The translations under genes and the position numbers were made by a program. From Bacteroidales bacterium (lineage in GTDB: Bacteria > Bacteroidota > Bacteroidia > Bacteroidales > UBA932): a stretch of 64,000 nt of DNA. The stretch is from positions 1-64,000 of the forward strand of contig VSOK01000005.1 in assembly GCA_009774765.1 (NCBI GenBank), in the 5' to 3' direction. Below, piece after piece: positions 35,353 to 43,625 of the stretch; the stretch's first letter is position 1, and every line of letters begins with the position of its first letter. The notes below the pieces were generated by a model, which was not told the origin of the DNA, did not search any database, and saw nothing but the letters and a program-made list of their open reading frames with translations.

Positions 35353-35394
35353 TTGCAAAACAGTATGCCATTTAAACGGCATACTGTTTTGCAA
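35353..35394. terminator. 17-bp perfect hairpin, possible bidirectional terminator
   Basis: The arms 35353-35369 and 35378-35394 are perfectly complementary around ATTTAAAC. Each arm ends in AAAAC/GTTTT plus GCAA, so there is a short T run within the stem in both directions but no long T tail outside it. It lies between the convergent TonB receptor and DASS transporter genes. Confidence 0.5.
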
Positions 35395-35459
35395 CTATCT
35401 ATTACTCATCAGTTTATAGAGGGAGGGTCAATTTTTTATGGAGACTCATCCAAATGCAC

Positions 35460-35490
35460 AAAGGGATATGGCAAAACCGCCATTCCCTTT
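35460..35490 (-). terminator. Terminator-like hairpin of the DASS transporter gene
   Basis: AAAGGGA (35460-35466) pairs with TCCCTTT (35484-35490) and ATGGC (35468-35472) with GCCAT (35479-35483), with one bulged base. It lies 18 bp past the transporter stop codon on the minus strand. The T tract is weak. Confidence 0.5.
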
Positions 35491-35507
35491 ATGATCCGGA
35501 TATGATT

Positions 35508-37025
35508 CTACAAAAGACCGTTGGAACCGAGAAGGATAAGTACGGTGTATCCGAGTACAAGTCCCACAAGACCCATAATTATACCGACTTTCTCCATATC
35601 CGTCTGTTTGATAAGTCCGGTAGCGTGTGCAAGAGCATTCGGCGGAGTTGAAATCGGAAGGATCATAGCCAATGACGAACCGAAAGCCACACCGATAAGC
35701 AATGTACCGACACCTCCTACAGGGTCAAGCGCAGCACCCATACTTGAACCGGCAAGCGCAAGGATAGGAACCAGCAGCGCGGCTGTTGCAGTGTGCGAAA
35801 TGAAGTTCGCCATGACATAGCACAGAAGACCTGAACCGAGGATGACAACAACAGGAGGCCAAGAAGAGAACGGAATGGCACCCACGACAGCGGCACCGAG
35901 CCCTGAACTCTGAAGAGCGACTCCGAGAGCAAAACCTCCGGCAACCATCCAGAGCACGCTCCAGTTGATTTCTTCAAGGTCACGTTTTGTGATGACACCT
36001 GTGATACAGAACACGGCCACAGGAATCATAGCCACAGCATTCGCATTCATTCCAGTAACCTTATCGGTCATCCAGAGAAGGATTGTGATTGCAAATGTGA
36101 TATATACAACGATTGAACGCCAGTCTTTCTTGGCCTCGCCCTTGATATCAAGACTGATAGTCTTCTGCTTGAAAGGGAACATCCAGAGAAGAAGCCCCCA
36201 CGCGAACAGAAGAAGCACTATCGCAAGCGGGAACATAAAGCTTACCCACTCACCGAAACCGATGTTGAGGTTCATTCCTGCAGGATCGTTCAGATATTTC
36301 AACGCGATCGCATTCGGAGGGGTTCCGATAGGAGTGGCGATACCTCCGACATTGGCGGCGATAGGAATCGCAAGCGCAAGTCCGATCTTTCCTTTGCCGT
36401 CAGCAGGCAGGGCCTTGAGCACAGGGGCAAGGAAAGTAAGCATCATCGCAGCCGTAGCCGTATTGCTGAGGAACATCGAGAAGAATCCGGTAACGAGAAT
36501 GAATCCCAGAAGCACAAAACGGGACTGGGTACCGAAAGGTTTGAGAAGGACACGGGCAAGCATCGCATCAAGACCTGTCTTGGTCGCAGCGATGGCAAGG
36601 ATGAATCCTCCGATGAAAAGCATGATGGTAGGGTCGGCAAAGCAATGGAGTATGTCTTTGTATCCGACAGCCTTTCCAAGTTCAACACCTTCCTTGACAT
36701 TTCTCATAAACCAGATGCTGCTGTCGGAAACGCTGACAAGCAGCAGTCCGACGACAAACACAGAGGTAGTCCATGACGGAACAGCCTCCAGTATCCACAT
36801 AAGAGTCGCAAATATGAATATGGCAATGACCCTCTGCTGGATAACAGTAAGTCCGTCAATTCCGAAAGCTGTAACAGGGAGACACCACAGAATCAGAGGT
36901 ATGATTACAGCGATGGCCAGTTTGATAATTTTCCCGAGATGGAAATCCCGTCCTTTGCTTTTTTGCTGCTTTTTCCACTTGTGATAATCCTCAACAAGAT
37001 GGTAGCCGATAAAGTTAGTGAACAT
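35508..37025 (-). CDS. DASS/SLC13-family sodium-coupled anion transporter
   Basis: 505 residues, about 11-12 membrane segments. The N-terminal cytoplasmic helix is followed by LEAVPSWTTSVFVVGLL. The two family motifs are present: FLSNTATAAMM and IATPIGTPPNAIAL in the first half, NFISHTATAALLVPIL and LPISTPPNALAHATG in the second, the inverted-repeat Ser-Asn-Thr/Ser-His-Thr sites that bind substrate and sodium. It imports di- or tricarboxylates such as succinate or citrate. The SpoU gene lies upstream on the same strand, but a separate -7 box is present. Confidence 0.92.
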   Translation of the reverse strand: MFTNFIGYHLVEDYHKWKKQQKSKGRDFHLGKIIKLAIAVIIPLILWCLPVTAFGIDGLTVIQQRVIAIFIFATLMWILEAVPSWTTSVFVVGLLLVSVSDSSIWFMRNVKEGVELGKAVGYKDILHCFADPTIMLFIGGFILAIAATKTGLDAMLARVLLKPFGTQSRFVLLGFILVTGFFSMFLSNTATAAMMLTFLAPVLKALPADGKGKIGLALAIPIAANVGGIATPIGTPPNAIALKYLNDPAGMNLNIGFGEWVSFMFPLAIVLLLFAWGLLLWMFPFKQKTISLDIKGEAKKDWRSIVVYITFAITILLWMTDKVTGMNANAVAMIPVAVFCITGVITKRDLEEINWSVLWMVAGGFALGVALQSSGLGAAVVGAIPFSSWPPVVVILGSGLLCYVMANFISHTATAALLVPILALAGSSMGAALDPVGGVGTLLIGVAFGSSLAMILPISTPPNALAHATGLIKQTDMEKVGIIMGLVGLVLGYTVLILLGSNGLL

Positions 37026-37101
37026 AATCCGTTATTGTTTTTGTATTGTTATATCCCACAATAAATAATAGCGGTCTCCGCCAGGTAGCAAAAAACCGCC
37101 G

Positions 37102-37109
37102 CAAAGGTA
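37102..37109 (-). promoter_or_regulatory. -7 box for the DASS transporter
   Basis: Minus-strand TACCTTTG, a full TAnnTTTG match, 76 bp before the start codon at 37025. No well-placed -33 element was found. Confidence 0.45.
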
Positions 37110-37155
37110 AGAATATTATTTATTCAAATAAAATTTAACAACCGCCATACCACAA

Positions 37156-37686
37156 CTATCTGCGGCTGACGATATGCCACAGGACGATACCTACGGAAAC
37201 GGATACATTGAGAGAATGCTTGGTACCGTACTGGGGGATTTCAAGGGAGAAGTCCGAAGCGTCCACAACATCCTGGCCCACCCCTGCGACCTCATTGCCG
37301 AACACAAGGGCATACCTGGCACACGGATCAGGCACGAACTCATCCAGTTTGACGGAATTCTCGGTCTGCTCAACACTCACCAAAACATATCCGTCCTGTT
37401 TGAGCCGTCGTACGGCATCGGCCGTGTCGTCAAAATGCTCCCACTCCACACTGTTTTCCGCACCGAGGGCGGACTTGTGGATTTCCGCTGAAGGAGGCAC
37501 GGCGCATATCCCGCAGAGAACGACCTTGTCGACCTTGAAAGAGTCGCTGCTCCGGAACGCGGATCCGACATTGTGCGCACTGCGGATATTGTCAAGCACG
37601 ACCACGATTCCGGAATCCGGGAGATTCCTGTATTCCTCAGCACTCACGCGCCCCAATTCGATATTCAATAGTTTTCTGTTGTTCAT
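37156..37686 (-). CDS. SpoU/TrmH-family RNA 2'-O-methyltransferase
   Basis: 176 residues, a minimal SPOUT domain. Motif 1 is VVLDNIRSAHNVGSAFRSSD, motif 2 YALVFGNEVAGV, and motif 3 YGTKHSLNVSVSVGIVLWH, which together form the trefoil-knot S-adenosylmethionine site. It has no N-terminal RNA-binding extension, like TrmL or other small SpoU enzymes. It methylates a ribose in tRNA or rRNA; the exact target cannot be told from sequence. It is divergent from glyA, with 165 bp between them. Confidence 0.88.
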   Translation of the reverse strand: MNNRKLLNIELGRVSAEEYRNLPDSGIVVVLDNIRSAHNVGSAFRSSDSFKVDKVVLCGICAVPPSAEIHKSALGAENSVEWEHFDDTADAVRRLKQDGYVLVSVEQTENSVKLDEFVPDPCARYALVFGNEVAGVGQDVVDASDFSLEIPQYGTKHSLNVSVSVGIVLWHIVSRR

Positions 37687-37791
37687 AATCCAAAGCCACT
37701 CCTGTTACAGGACTTCCATACCCTCTGTACGGAACATCCGAAATTCCGCCCAAAAATAATTCATAAAATTTTCCAATAGAAATTTTATAGT

Positions 37792-37799
37792 TATTTTTG
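37792..37799 (+). promoter_or_regulatory. -7 box for glyA
   Basis: TATTTTTG fits TAnnTTTG, 52 bp before the glyA ATG. A mirror-image TATTTTTG lies on the minus strand at 37751-37758 facing the SpoU gene, so this short interval probably holds divergent promoters. Confidence 0.5.
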
Positions 37800-37851
37800 T
37801 GTCGCTTTATAAGCAAAATCAAAAAATCCCTAAATCCCATCGGAGAAAATT

Positions 37852-39180
37852 ATGAAACAGGACCAACAGATTTTCAACCTCATCAAAAAAGAGGAAGACA
37901 GGCAGACTGCCGGTATCGAGCTCATCGCCTCAGAAAACTACGTAAGCAGCCAGGTGCTTGAAGCCCTCGGCTCAATCTGCACCAACAAATATGCAGAAGG
38001 CTATCCCGGAGCAAGATACTATGGAGGATGCGAAATCGTCGACCAGATCGAGCAGCTCGCGATTGACAGACTCTGCGAACTCTATTCTGCCGAGTACGCC
38101 AATGTGCAGCCTCATTCAGGAGCACAGGCAAATATGGCAGTTCTTATGGCCTGCCTGAAACCCGGTGACACATTTATGGGACTTGACCTTGCACACGGAG
38201 GACACCTTACACACGGATCTCCGGTCAATATGTCCGGTATCCTCTACAATGCCGTCTCATACGGTCTTGACGAAGCCACAGGCCTCATCGACTACGACCA
38301 GATGGAGAAGACCGCCCTTGAAACAAAACCTAAGCTCATCATCGGAGGAGCATCCGCATATTCACGCGAATGGGACTATGCAAGAATGCGTGCGCTGGCA
38401 GACAGGATCGGAGCGATATTTATGGTAGACATGGCACATACCGCAGGACTTATTGCGGCGGGCCTGCTCAGCAACCCTGTAAAATACGCCCACATCGTGA
38501 CATCGACCACGCACAAGACCCTCAGAGGACCGCGTGGAGGTATAATACTTATGGGCAAGGACTTCGACAATCCGTGGGGTCTCACTACACCTAAGGGAGT
38601 GGTAAAGAAAATGTCCCAGATACTCAACTCCAGCGTATTCCCGGGAATCCAGGGAGGTCCGCTCGAGCACTGCATAGCTGCAAAGGCCGTTGCTTTCTAC
38701 GAAGCCCTTCAGCCTGAATTCAAAGAATATCAGAAACAGGTCATAGCCAACTGCGCAGCATTGGCGGAAGCATTCAGTTCAAGAGGCTACAAGATCGTAT
38801 CCGGAGGCACTGACAACCACCTTATCCTCATCGACCTCAGAAGCAAATTCAGCGAGCTCACAGGAAAAGTCGCAGAAAAGGAGCTTGTCAAGGCAGACAT
38901 CACAGTCAACAAGAATATGGTACCTTTCGACAGCCGTTCTCCTTTCCAGACGTCAGGAATCAGGGTCGGAACACCTGCAATCACTTCACGCGGATTTGTA
39001 GAGAAGGATATGGACGCCATCGCGGAAATGATTGACGCAGTACTGACAAACGCTGCCGCACATCTTGACCTTATCGCAGGCAAGACAGAAGAAGGAAAAG
39101 AGGAATACGAGACTGTCATCGCTTCTGTTCGCAAAGACGTGCGCAAGAAGACACACGGAATGCCTTTGAACAGATATTGA
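37852..39180 (+). CDS. glyA: Serine hydroxymethyltransferase
   Basis: 442 residues. Type I PLP fold with ELIASENYVS, NKYAEGYPGARYYGG, NVQPHSGAQANMAVL, VDMAHTAGLIAAG and the PLP-lysine motif in TTHKTLRGPRGG. The C-terminus has GTDNHLILIDLR and SGIRVGTPAITSRG. It converts serine and tetrahydrofolate to glycine and 5,10-methylene-tetrahydrofolate, a main one-carbon source. A good A-rich leader with GGAGAAAA precedes the ATG. The HD-domain gene follows after 13 bp. Confidence 0.96.
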   Translation: MKQDQQIFNLIKKEEDRQTAGIELIASENYVSSQVLEALGSICTNKYAEGYPGARYYGGCEIVDQIEQLAIDRLCELYSAEYANVQPHSGAQANMAVLMACLKPGDTFMGLDLAHGGHLTHGSPVNMSGILYNAVSYGLDEATGLIDYDQMEKTALETKPKLIIGGASAYSREWDYARMRALADRIGAIFMVDMAHTAGLIAAGLLSNPVKYAHIVTSTTHKTLRGPRGGIILMGKDFDNPWGLTTPKGVVKKMSQILNSSVFPGIQGGPLEHCIAAKAVAFYEALQPEFKEYQKQVIANCAALAEAFSSRGYKIVSGGTDNHLILIDLRSKFSELTGKVAEKELVKADITVNKNMVPFDSRSPFQTSGIRVGTPAITSRGFVEKDMDAIAEMIDAVLTNAAAHLDLIAGKTEEGKEEYETVIASVRKDVRKKTHGMPLNRY

Positions 39181-39193
39181 CAAACCATTTCCG

Positions 39194-39922
39194 ATGACAG
39201 GAACAATAATGGAATATGCCGGCAACGGCATCCGTAAAGATATTGTGGAATATGTGCAGCAGAGCATTATTCCACAATATGCTTTTTTTGACAAGGCCCA
39301 CAGGGAAGACCACGCAGTCGCGGTCATAACATCAGCCCTAAGGCTTCTTGATTCAATGCCGGAGAGCGCAAGAGAAGACTGCAAAGATGTCCTGTACGGA
39401 AAGTCCGGAGACTGGAATCCACGTGAAATGCTGTTTGCAGCTGCAGCCTGCCATGACCTCGGGCTTGCCGGGGGAAGAGAAAACCATCATACGGACTCAG
39501 GAAAAATCATCAGGGCAGACGCTAAGCTTATGCAATGGTTTACACCGGATCAGATAGAGACCATCGCGCAGGCGGCTGAGGACCACAGGGCATCAGGAAA
39601 GACTGCCCCGCGTACCATTTTCGGACAACTTGTCGCAGAAGCGGACAGGATCATAGACAAGGACACTATAGTCACACGCTGCCTGCTGTTCGGATTTGCT
39701 TCAGACCCCTCAGGAGAAAAGACAAAAGAATGGCATATAGCAAGATGTGAGGAGCATATACGCAAAAAATATGGCCGCGGAGGTTACATCAAGCTATGGA
39801 TACCCTGGAGCGACAATGCGGCGAAGCTTTCCGAACTGCAGGATATAATATCCGACCCGGAGGCTCTGCACGCGATACTGTCCACAAAATACGACAGAAT
39901 GAAAAACGGTGAATCAGAATGA
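39194..39922 (+). CDS. HD-domain protein
   Basis: 242 residues. Metal-binding HD signature: AHREDHAVAV (first His), AAACHDLGLAGGRENHHTDSG (His-Asp pair and following His) and a distal Asp in LVAEADRI. This suggests a phosphohydrolase or nucleotidase; the substrate is unknown. It overlaps the next gene by 4 bp (ATGA), and the two are probably translated together after glyA. An alternative ATG lies five codons in (39209). Confidence 0.8.
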   Translation: MTGTIMEYAGNGIRKDIVEYVQQSIIPQYAFFDKAHREDHAVAVITSALRLLDSMPESAREDCKDVLYGKSGDWNPREMLFAAAACHDLGLAGGRENHHTDSGKIIRADAKLMQWFTPDQIETIAQAAEDHRASGKTAPRTIFGQLVAEADRIIDKDTIVTRCLLFGFASDPSGEKTKEWHIARCEEHIRKKYGRGGYIKLWIPWSDNAAKLSELQDIISDPEALHAILSTKYDRMKNGESE

Positions 39923-40527
39923 AAGAACTGAACAAAGAGATTGAAAGACACCCCCTGGAGCCTTTTCTTCCAGAGGGAGCAAAAATACTTATGCTCGGCA
40001 GCTTCCCTCCCAAAAAGGAAAGATGGTCTATGGATTTCTTCTATCCCAATTTCATAAACGATATGTGGAGAATAATCGGGACCATATTCTTCTCGGACAA
40101 GGACCATTTCCTCGTGCCGTCATTATGCAGGACAAGAAGCAAGGAGGAAAAGAAATTCGACAGGGAAAGGATAATACGGTTCTGCACGGAAAAAGGGATC
40201 GCACTGTATGATACTGCATCCGAAGTAATCCGTCTGCAGGACAACGCTTCCGACAAATTCCTGGAAGTGGTCACCCCGACCGATCTCCACGCTATGCTGA
40301 AAAAGATTCCCGGATGCCGTGCAATTGTCACGACCGGTGAAAAGGCCAGCGGGATCGTATCTGAAACATTCGGATGTGAAATACCGAAGACAGGAGAATA
40401 TACCGAGATTCCGGAACACGGACTGAAGTTCTACCGTATGCCATCGTCATCAAGAGCCTATCCTCTTCCGCTTGACAAGAAGGCTGAAGTGTACCGCGCG
40501 ATGTTCTCCGACCTTGAAATCCTTTAG
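39919..40527 (+). CDS. Uracil-DNA glycosylase superfamily protein
   Basis: 202 residues. Opening block AKILMLGSFPPKKERWSMDFFYPNFINDMWRIIG matches the Mug-like branch of the uracil-DNA glycosylase fold (GxFPP then FxYPxxxN). A central IALYDTASEVIRL and CRAIVTTGEKASG follow, and the C-terminal YRMPSSSRAYPLPLDKK is in the position of the family's HPSPxxR-type loop. It is expected to excise damaged bases, although the canonical catalytic residues are not all obvious. It converges on the M23 gene with a 4-bp tail overlap. Confidence 0.75.
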   Translation: MKELNKEIERHPLEPFLPEGAKILMLGSFPPKKERWSMDFFYPNFINDMWRIIGTIFFSDKDHFLVPSLCRTRSKEEKKFDRERIIRFCTEKGIALYDTASEVIRLQDNASDKFLEVVTPTDLHAMLKKIPGCRAIVTTGEKASGIVSETFGCEIPKTGEYTEIPEHGLKFYRMPSSSRAYPLPLDKKAEVYRAMFSDLEIL

Positions 40528-41762
40528 CGGAGATCTGATCTGTCCGGGAAGGATGCCTTCATCACAACACGCACAGAGTCAAAGGCCGCCCTGTACTCTT
40601 CTTTCAAAGGCTCCGCAGGAGGCGACTGCATAGTAAGAGGGTTTATAGGGGAACCGTTTTTCCATACTCTGAAATCAAGGTGCGGTCCGGTGCATCTGCC
40701 GGTAGCTCCGACATAACCTATCACGTCTCCCTGGCTGACACGCTGTCCCGACTTCAGACCTTTGGCATATCTGGACAGATGCAGGTATGCAGTCGAATAG
40801 ACTGAGTTATGTCTGATCCTTACCGTATTTCCTCCTGCCCCTTCATTTTTCATACTTGTGACCACACCGTCCCCTATCGTCATCACCGGTGTTCCGGACG
40901 GAGCCGCGTAATCAACTCCTGTATGCGGCTGAACCCTCCTCGTAACAGGGTGCTTCCTGCTGTATGAAAATCCGGAACTTACCCTGGAATATTGCAGAGG
41001 TGCCTTCAGAAACTGTTTCCTGACACTTTCACCCTTTTCATTCCAGTAGATATTCCCTCCGTCTCCCTGATCAAACATTATCACAGGATAATCCTCTCCC
41101 CTATGCGTAAAAACCGCATACCTCACCGTATCGACCGACATTACCGACCCTTCGCACACTTTTTCATCATAGAGCACCCTGAAACGGTCACCTTTCTGAA
41201 GGCCGAAGAAATCAACAGTCCAGGCATATATGTCAGAAAGCTTCAGAACAAGCAGAGGAGAAGCACCGGCATCGCTCAGAGCATTCCACAGGGAACTTTC
41301 AATCGTAACGTCAGCATATTTTCTGACCAATTCAACCGGTCTCTCGGAAATCCACACGGAATACGGCTCCATACAACGGAACACCACGTCAGATGAGGCA
41401 TCGCGCTCATACACCACATAATCAGGGCGTCCGGACAATGTACTGTCGGCATAATAGGCCCTGTAAGCGTTGCCTGCCCGAAGCCTGCGTACATCAAACA
41501 CAGTATCACAGGCCGTCACGACAGAATACGACCCGGAGGCGTCAAGCCCAAGACGGGCCATAAAATTGGAAAAGAATTCATTTTTCCTGATTTTCCCTTC
41601 CGCCGCAAACAAAGTGTCCGGCTCGAAACCGAACCTGTGCTGCGGAGCGGCAACCTCCTCAGCGTCTTCCGGTACGGAGACAGATGTGTCGCTTCCGCCG
41701 CCCCCGCAAGAAGACAGCAGCACCACAGCTGCAACCAACAAAAATATAATCCGATATTTCAT
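40524..41762 (-). CDS. M23 (LytM-type) metallopeptidase lipoprotein
   Basis: 412 residues from the ATG at 41762, chosen because it gives a proper lipoprotein signal (KYRIIFLLVAAVVLLSSC). The upstream open frame to 41852 would run over the promoter, where a minus-strand TATTTTTG sits at 41776-41783. A LysM-like/OapA-type N-terminal half precedes the peptidase: HTGVDYAAPSGTPV (His and Asp zinc ligands), TAYLHLS (catalytic His) and GPHLDFRVW. The last motif has Asp where HxH enzymes have His. It probably cuts peptidoglycan cross-bridges and is divergent from the dcw cluster. Confidence 0.88.
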   Translation of the reverse strand: MKYRIIFLLVAAVVLLSSCGGGGSDTSVSVPEDAEEVAAPQHRFGFEPDTLFAAEGKIRKNEFFSNFMARLGLDASGSYSVVTACDTVFDVRRLRAGNAYRAYYADSTLSGRPDYVVYERDASSDVVFRCMEPYSVWISERPVELVRKYADVTIESSLWNALSDAGASPLLVLKLSDIYAWTVDFFGLQKGDRFRVLYDEKVCEGSVMSVDTVRYAVFTHRGEDYPVIMFDQGDGGNIYWNEKGESVRKQFLKAPLQYSRVSSGFSYSRKHPVTRRVQPHTGVDYAAPSGTPVMTIGDGVVTSMKNEGAGGNTVRIRHNSVYSTAYLHLSRYAKGLKSGQRVSQGDVIGYVGATGRCTGPHLDFRVWKNGSPINPLTMQSPPAEPLKEEYRAAFDSVRVVMKASFPDRSDLR

Positions 41763-41820
41763 AATATAATTTCTACAAAAATAACCCTTCCAAAGCACAT
41801 AAGAAAGAGCCTCCTTCAAA

Positions 41821-41876
41821 AAAGTGGAAAATTTTGTAAAATTGTGGAACAAAGTGGAAAAATATTCTTACTTTTG
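41821..41876 (+). promoter_or_regulatory. dcw promoter with 10-bp-phased MraZ-type repeats
   Basis: Four tandem 10-mers run from 41821 to 41860: AAAGTGGAAA, ATTTTGTAAA, ATTGTGGAAC, AAAGTGGAAA. MraZ in Mycoplasma binds repeats of AAAGTG(T/G)N3 with exactly this period. A TACTTTTG -7 box follows at 41869-41876 and the mraZ ATG is at 41902. The repeats cover the -33 region, so MraZ is expected to control its own operon; the direction of control is inferred. Confidence 0.7.
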
Positions 41877-41901
41877 CGGTGATTAGCGTGAAAAAGTATT
41901 T

Positions 41902-42345
41902 ATGGTCAAATTCATCGGTGAATATTCTGCAAAGATTGATGACAAAGGGAGGCTCGTGCTGCCCTCTGCCTTCAAAGGCATTATGCCCGCAGATGACATG
42001 AGACTGGTCATAAAGAAAGATATCTACGAAGATTGCCTGGAGGTGTACACCTACGAGGAATGGGTCCGCCAGTCAGAAGAGCTGAAAGGACGCCTGAATT
42101 TCTTGAAGAAGGAGCACGCTATGTTCTGGAGGGAATATATGCGCAACCGTTCACTGGTTGAACCCGACGGAAAAGTCGGCCGCATAAACATCCCGAAAAA
42201 GCTGTTGGAGTCAATAGGTGCAGACAAGGAAGTCGTATTCTCCGGCAACGATCACAAAATTGAAATCTGGGCAAAGGAAAGATATGAGTCCAATGAGATT
42301 TCAAACGAAGACTTCGTTGCTCTTGCGGGTATGCTGTCCGATTAG
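41902..42345 (+). CDS. mraZ: Transcriptional regulator MraZ
   Basis: 147 residues with two AbrB-like half-domains. The first reads FIGEYSAKIDDKGRLVLPSAFK (about 3-24). The second reads MRNRSLVEPDGKVGRINIPKKL (about 76-97). MraZ rings bind direct repeats upstream of the division cluster; such repeats are present 40-80 bp upstream. It is the first gene of the dcw cluster, 17 bp before rsmH. Confidence 0.95.
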   Translation: MVKFIGEYSAKIDDKGRLVLPSAFKGIMPADDMRLVIKKDIYEDCLEVYTYEEWVRQSEELKGRLNFLKKEHAMFWREYMRNRSLVEPDGKVGRINIPKKLLESIGADKEVVFSGNDHKIEIWAKERYESNEISNEDFVALAGMLSD

Positions 42346-42362
42346 ATGGGAGGGCCCGGGAA

Positions 42363-43268
42363 ATGTCTGAATATCATATACCAGTTCTACTGAATGAAAG
42401 TGTTTCCGCACTGATAGGAGACACTGACGGAATCTACGCCGATGCCACTTTCGGAGGCGGAGGACATACTGCCGAAATTCTTTCACGCTTATCCGACAAA
42501 GGCAGGGTCATCGCTTTCGACCGCGACGTGGACGCCATACGCAACAGGATCGACGACAAAAGGCTTGTGCTGATAAGGAACAATTTCAGATTTATCCACA
42601 ACCACGTCATCCACGAAGGCTTCCCTGAAGGGATAGACGGAATCCTCGCCGACCTCGGGGTCTCGTCCCACCAGTTCGACACTCCGGAAAGAGGATTTTC
42701 ATTCCGCTACGACGTTCCTCTTGACATGAGGATGAACAAGGAATCGGGCACAACGGCAGCCGACATAATAGGAAGCTATCCCGAAGAGGACATCGAAAGG
42801 ATTCTTAGGATTTACGGAGAAGTCGAAAACAGCAGAAAAGCCGCCGCCCTGATATGCAGCGCAAGGAGCAGAAGTCCGATTGCAACGACAGGAGACCTCA
42901 GCGGGGCAATCTCACAGATACTGCCGAAATTCGCTGAGCACAAATATCTGGCAAAGGTATACCAGGCACTCAGGATAGAGGTAAACCAGGAGATGAAATC
43001 CCTTGAAAAATTCCTCAGAGGAGCGGAGAAGTCATTGAAGCCGGGAGGAAGGCTGGTGGTGATTACCTACCATTCCCTCGAAGACAGGATGGTAAAGAAT
43101 TTCATCAAGTCAGGCAACATCGACGGCAAGGCCGAGAAAGACATCTACGGAAACTCAAAGGCTGCAATGAAGGCTGTCAACAGGAAGCCGATACTTCCGC
43201 AGGAAAGCGAGATATCAGCAAACACACGCGCCAGAAGCGCGAAACTGAGGATAGCGGAAAAAATTTAG
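42363..43268 (+). CDS. rsmH: 16S rRNA (cytosine-1402-N4)-methyltransferase
   Basis: 301 residues. It opens YHIPVLLNESVSAL. The S-adenosylmethionine site is YADATFGGGGHTAEIL, followed by VIAFDRDVDA, ILADLGVSSHQFDTPERGFSFR and the C-terminal LVVITYHSLEDRMVK. Also called MraW. It methylates C1402 in the ribosomal P site. It is the second gene of the dcw cluster, with ftsL 12 bp downstream. Confidence 0.96.
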   Translation: MSEYHIPVLLNESVSALIGDTDGIYADATFGGGGHTAEILSRLSDKGRVIAFDRDVDAIRNRIDDKRLVLIRNNFRFIHNHVIHEGFPEGIDGILADLGVSSHQFDTPERGFSFRYDVPLDMRMNKESGTTAADIIGSYPEEDIERILRIYGEVENSRKAAALICSARSRSPIATTGDLSGAISQILPKFAEHKYLAKVYQALRIEVNQEMKSLEKFLRGAEKSLKPGGRLVVITYHSLEDRMVKNFIKSGNIDGKAEKDIYGNSKAAMKAVNRKPILPQESEISANTRARSAKLRIAEKI

Positions 43269-43280
43269 GAGAATGCATAT

Positions 43281-43610
43281 ATGGCCAACATAAGGAAGTC
43301 ACTTGGAAACATATTCACTGCCATTATGCGCGGAGAACTTATGCTGAGACTGAGAGTCGACAGGATTTTTGTCCATATACTGTATCTGTTCTTTATCGTA
43401 TGGGCAATGATATTCATAAGTCTGAAAATGGACCAGACGATGCTCCGTATGGAATCCAACCGCAAGAGGCTTGAAGACCTGAAGATATATCACGCCCAGA
43501 AGACCTGCGAACTGGCAAGCTACGACAGACTGAGCACGGTGCAGGAAATGCTTGAAAAATCCGGTTCAAAAGTGAATATGCCGGACAAGCCGGCCGACAG
43601 GATACAATAG
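43281..43610 (+). CDS. ftsL: FtsL-like division protein
   Basis: 109 residues: a cytoplasmic N-terminus, one membrane helix at about 32-52 (ILYLFFIVWAMIFISL), then a coiled-coil stretch (DQTMLRMESNRKRLEDLKIYHAQKTCEL). Topology, size and position between rsmH and ftsI fit FtsL, which couples FtsQ and FtsW/FtsI; primary sequence is poorly conserved in this family. ftsI starts 15 bp later. Confidence 0.8.
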   Translation: MANIRKSLGNIFTAIMRGELMLRLRVDRIFVHILYLFFIVWAMIFISLKMDQTMLRMESNRKRLEDLKIYHAQKTCELASYDRLSTVQEMLEKSGSKVNMPDKPADRIQ

Positions 43611-43625
43611 GAAGGAAAACAAAAG

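Larger units (their letters stand above)
34985..35507. other. Gene-free interval between the TonB receptor and the transporter
   Basis: 523 bp with no credible coding sequence. It holds the nested palindrome (35082-35251), a 17-bp hairpin (35353-35394) and a transporter terminator (35460-35490), each listed separately. The short open frames here are not supported by codon pattern or neighbours. Confidence 0.7.

Noticed and set aside
35965..36984. 339-codon frame on the plus strand
   Set aside because: Antisense to the DASS transporter, which has both family motifs; no recognisable domains.
37637..37840. 67-codon minus-strand frame running from the glyA leader into the SpoU gene
   Set aside because: Overlaps the SpoU gene in another frame and crosses the divergent promoter region; no homologous pattern seen.
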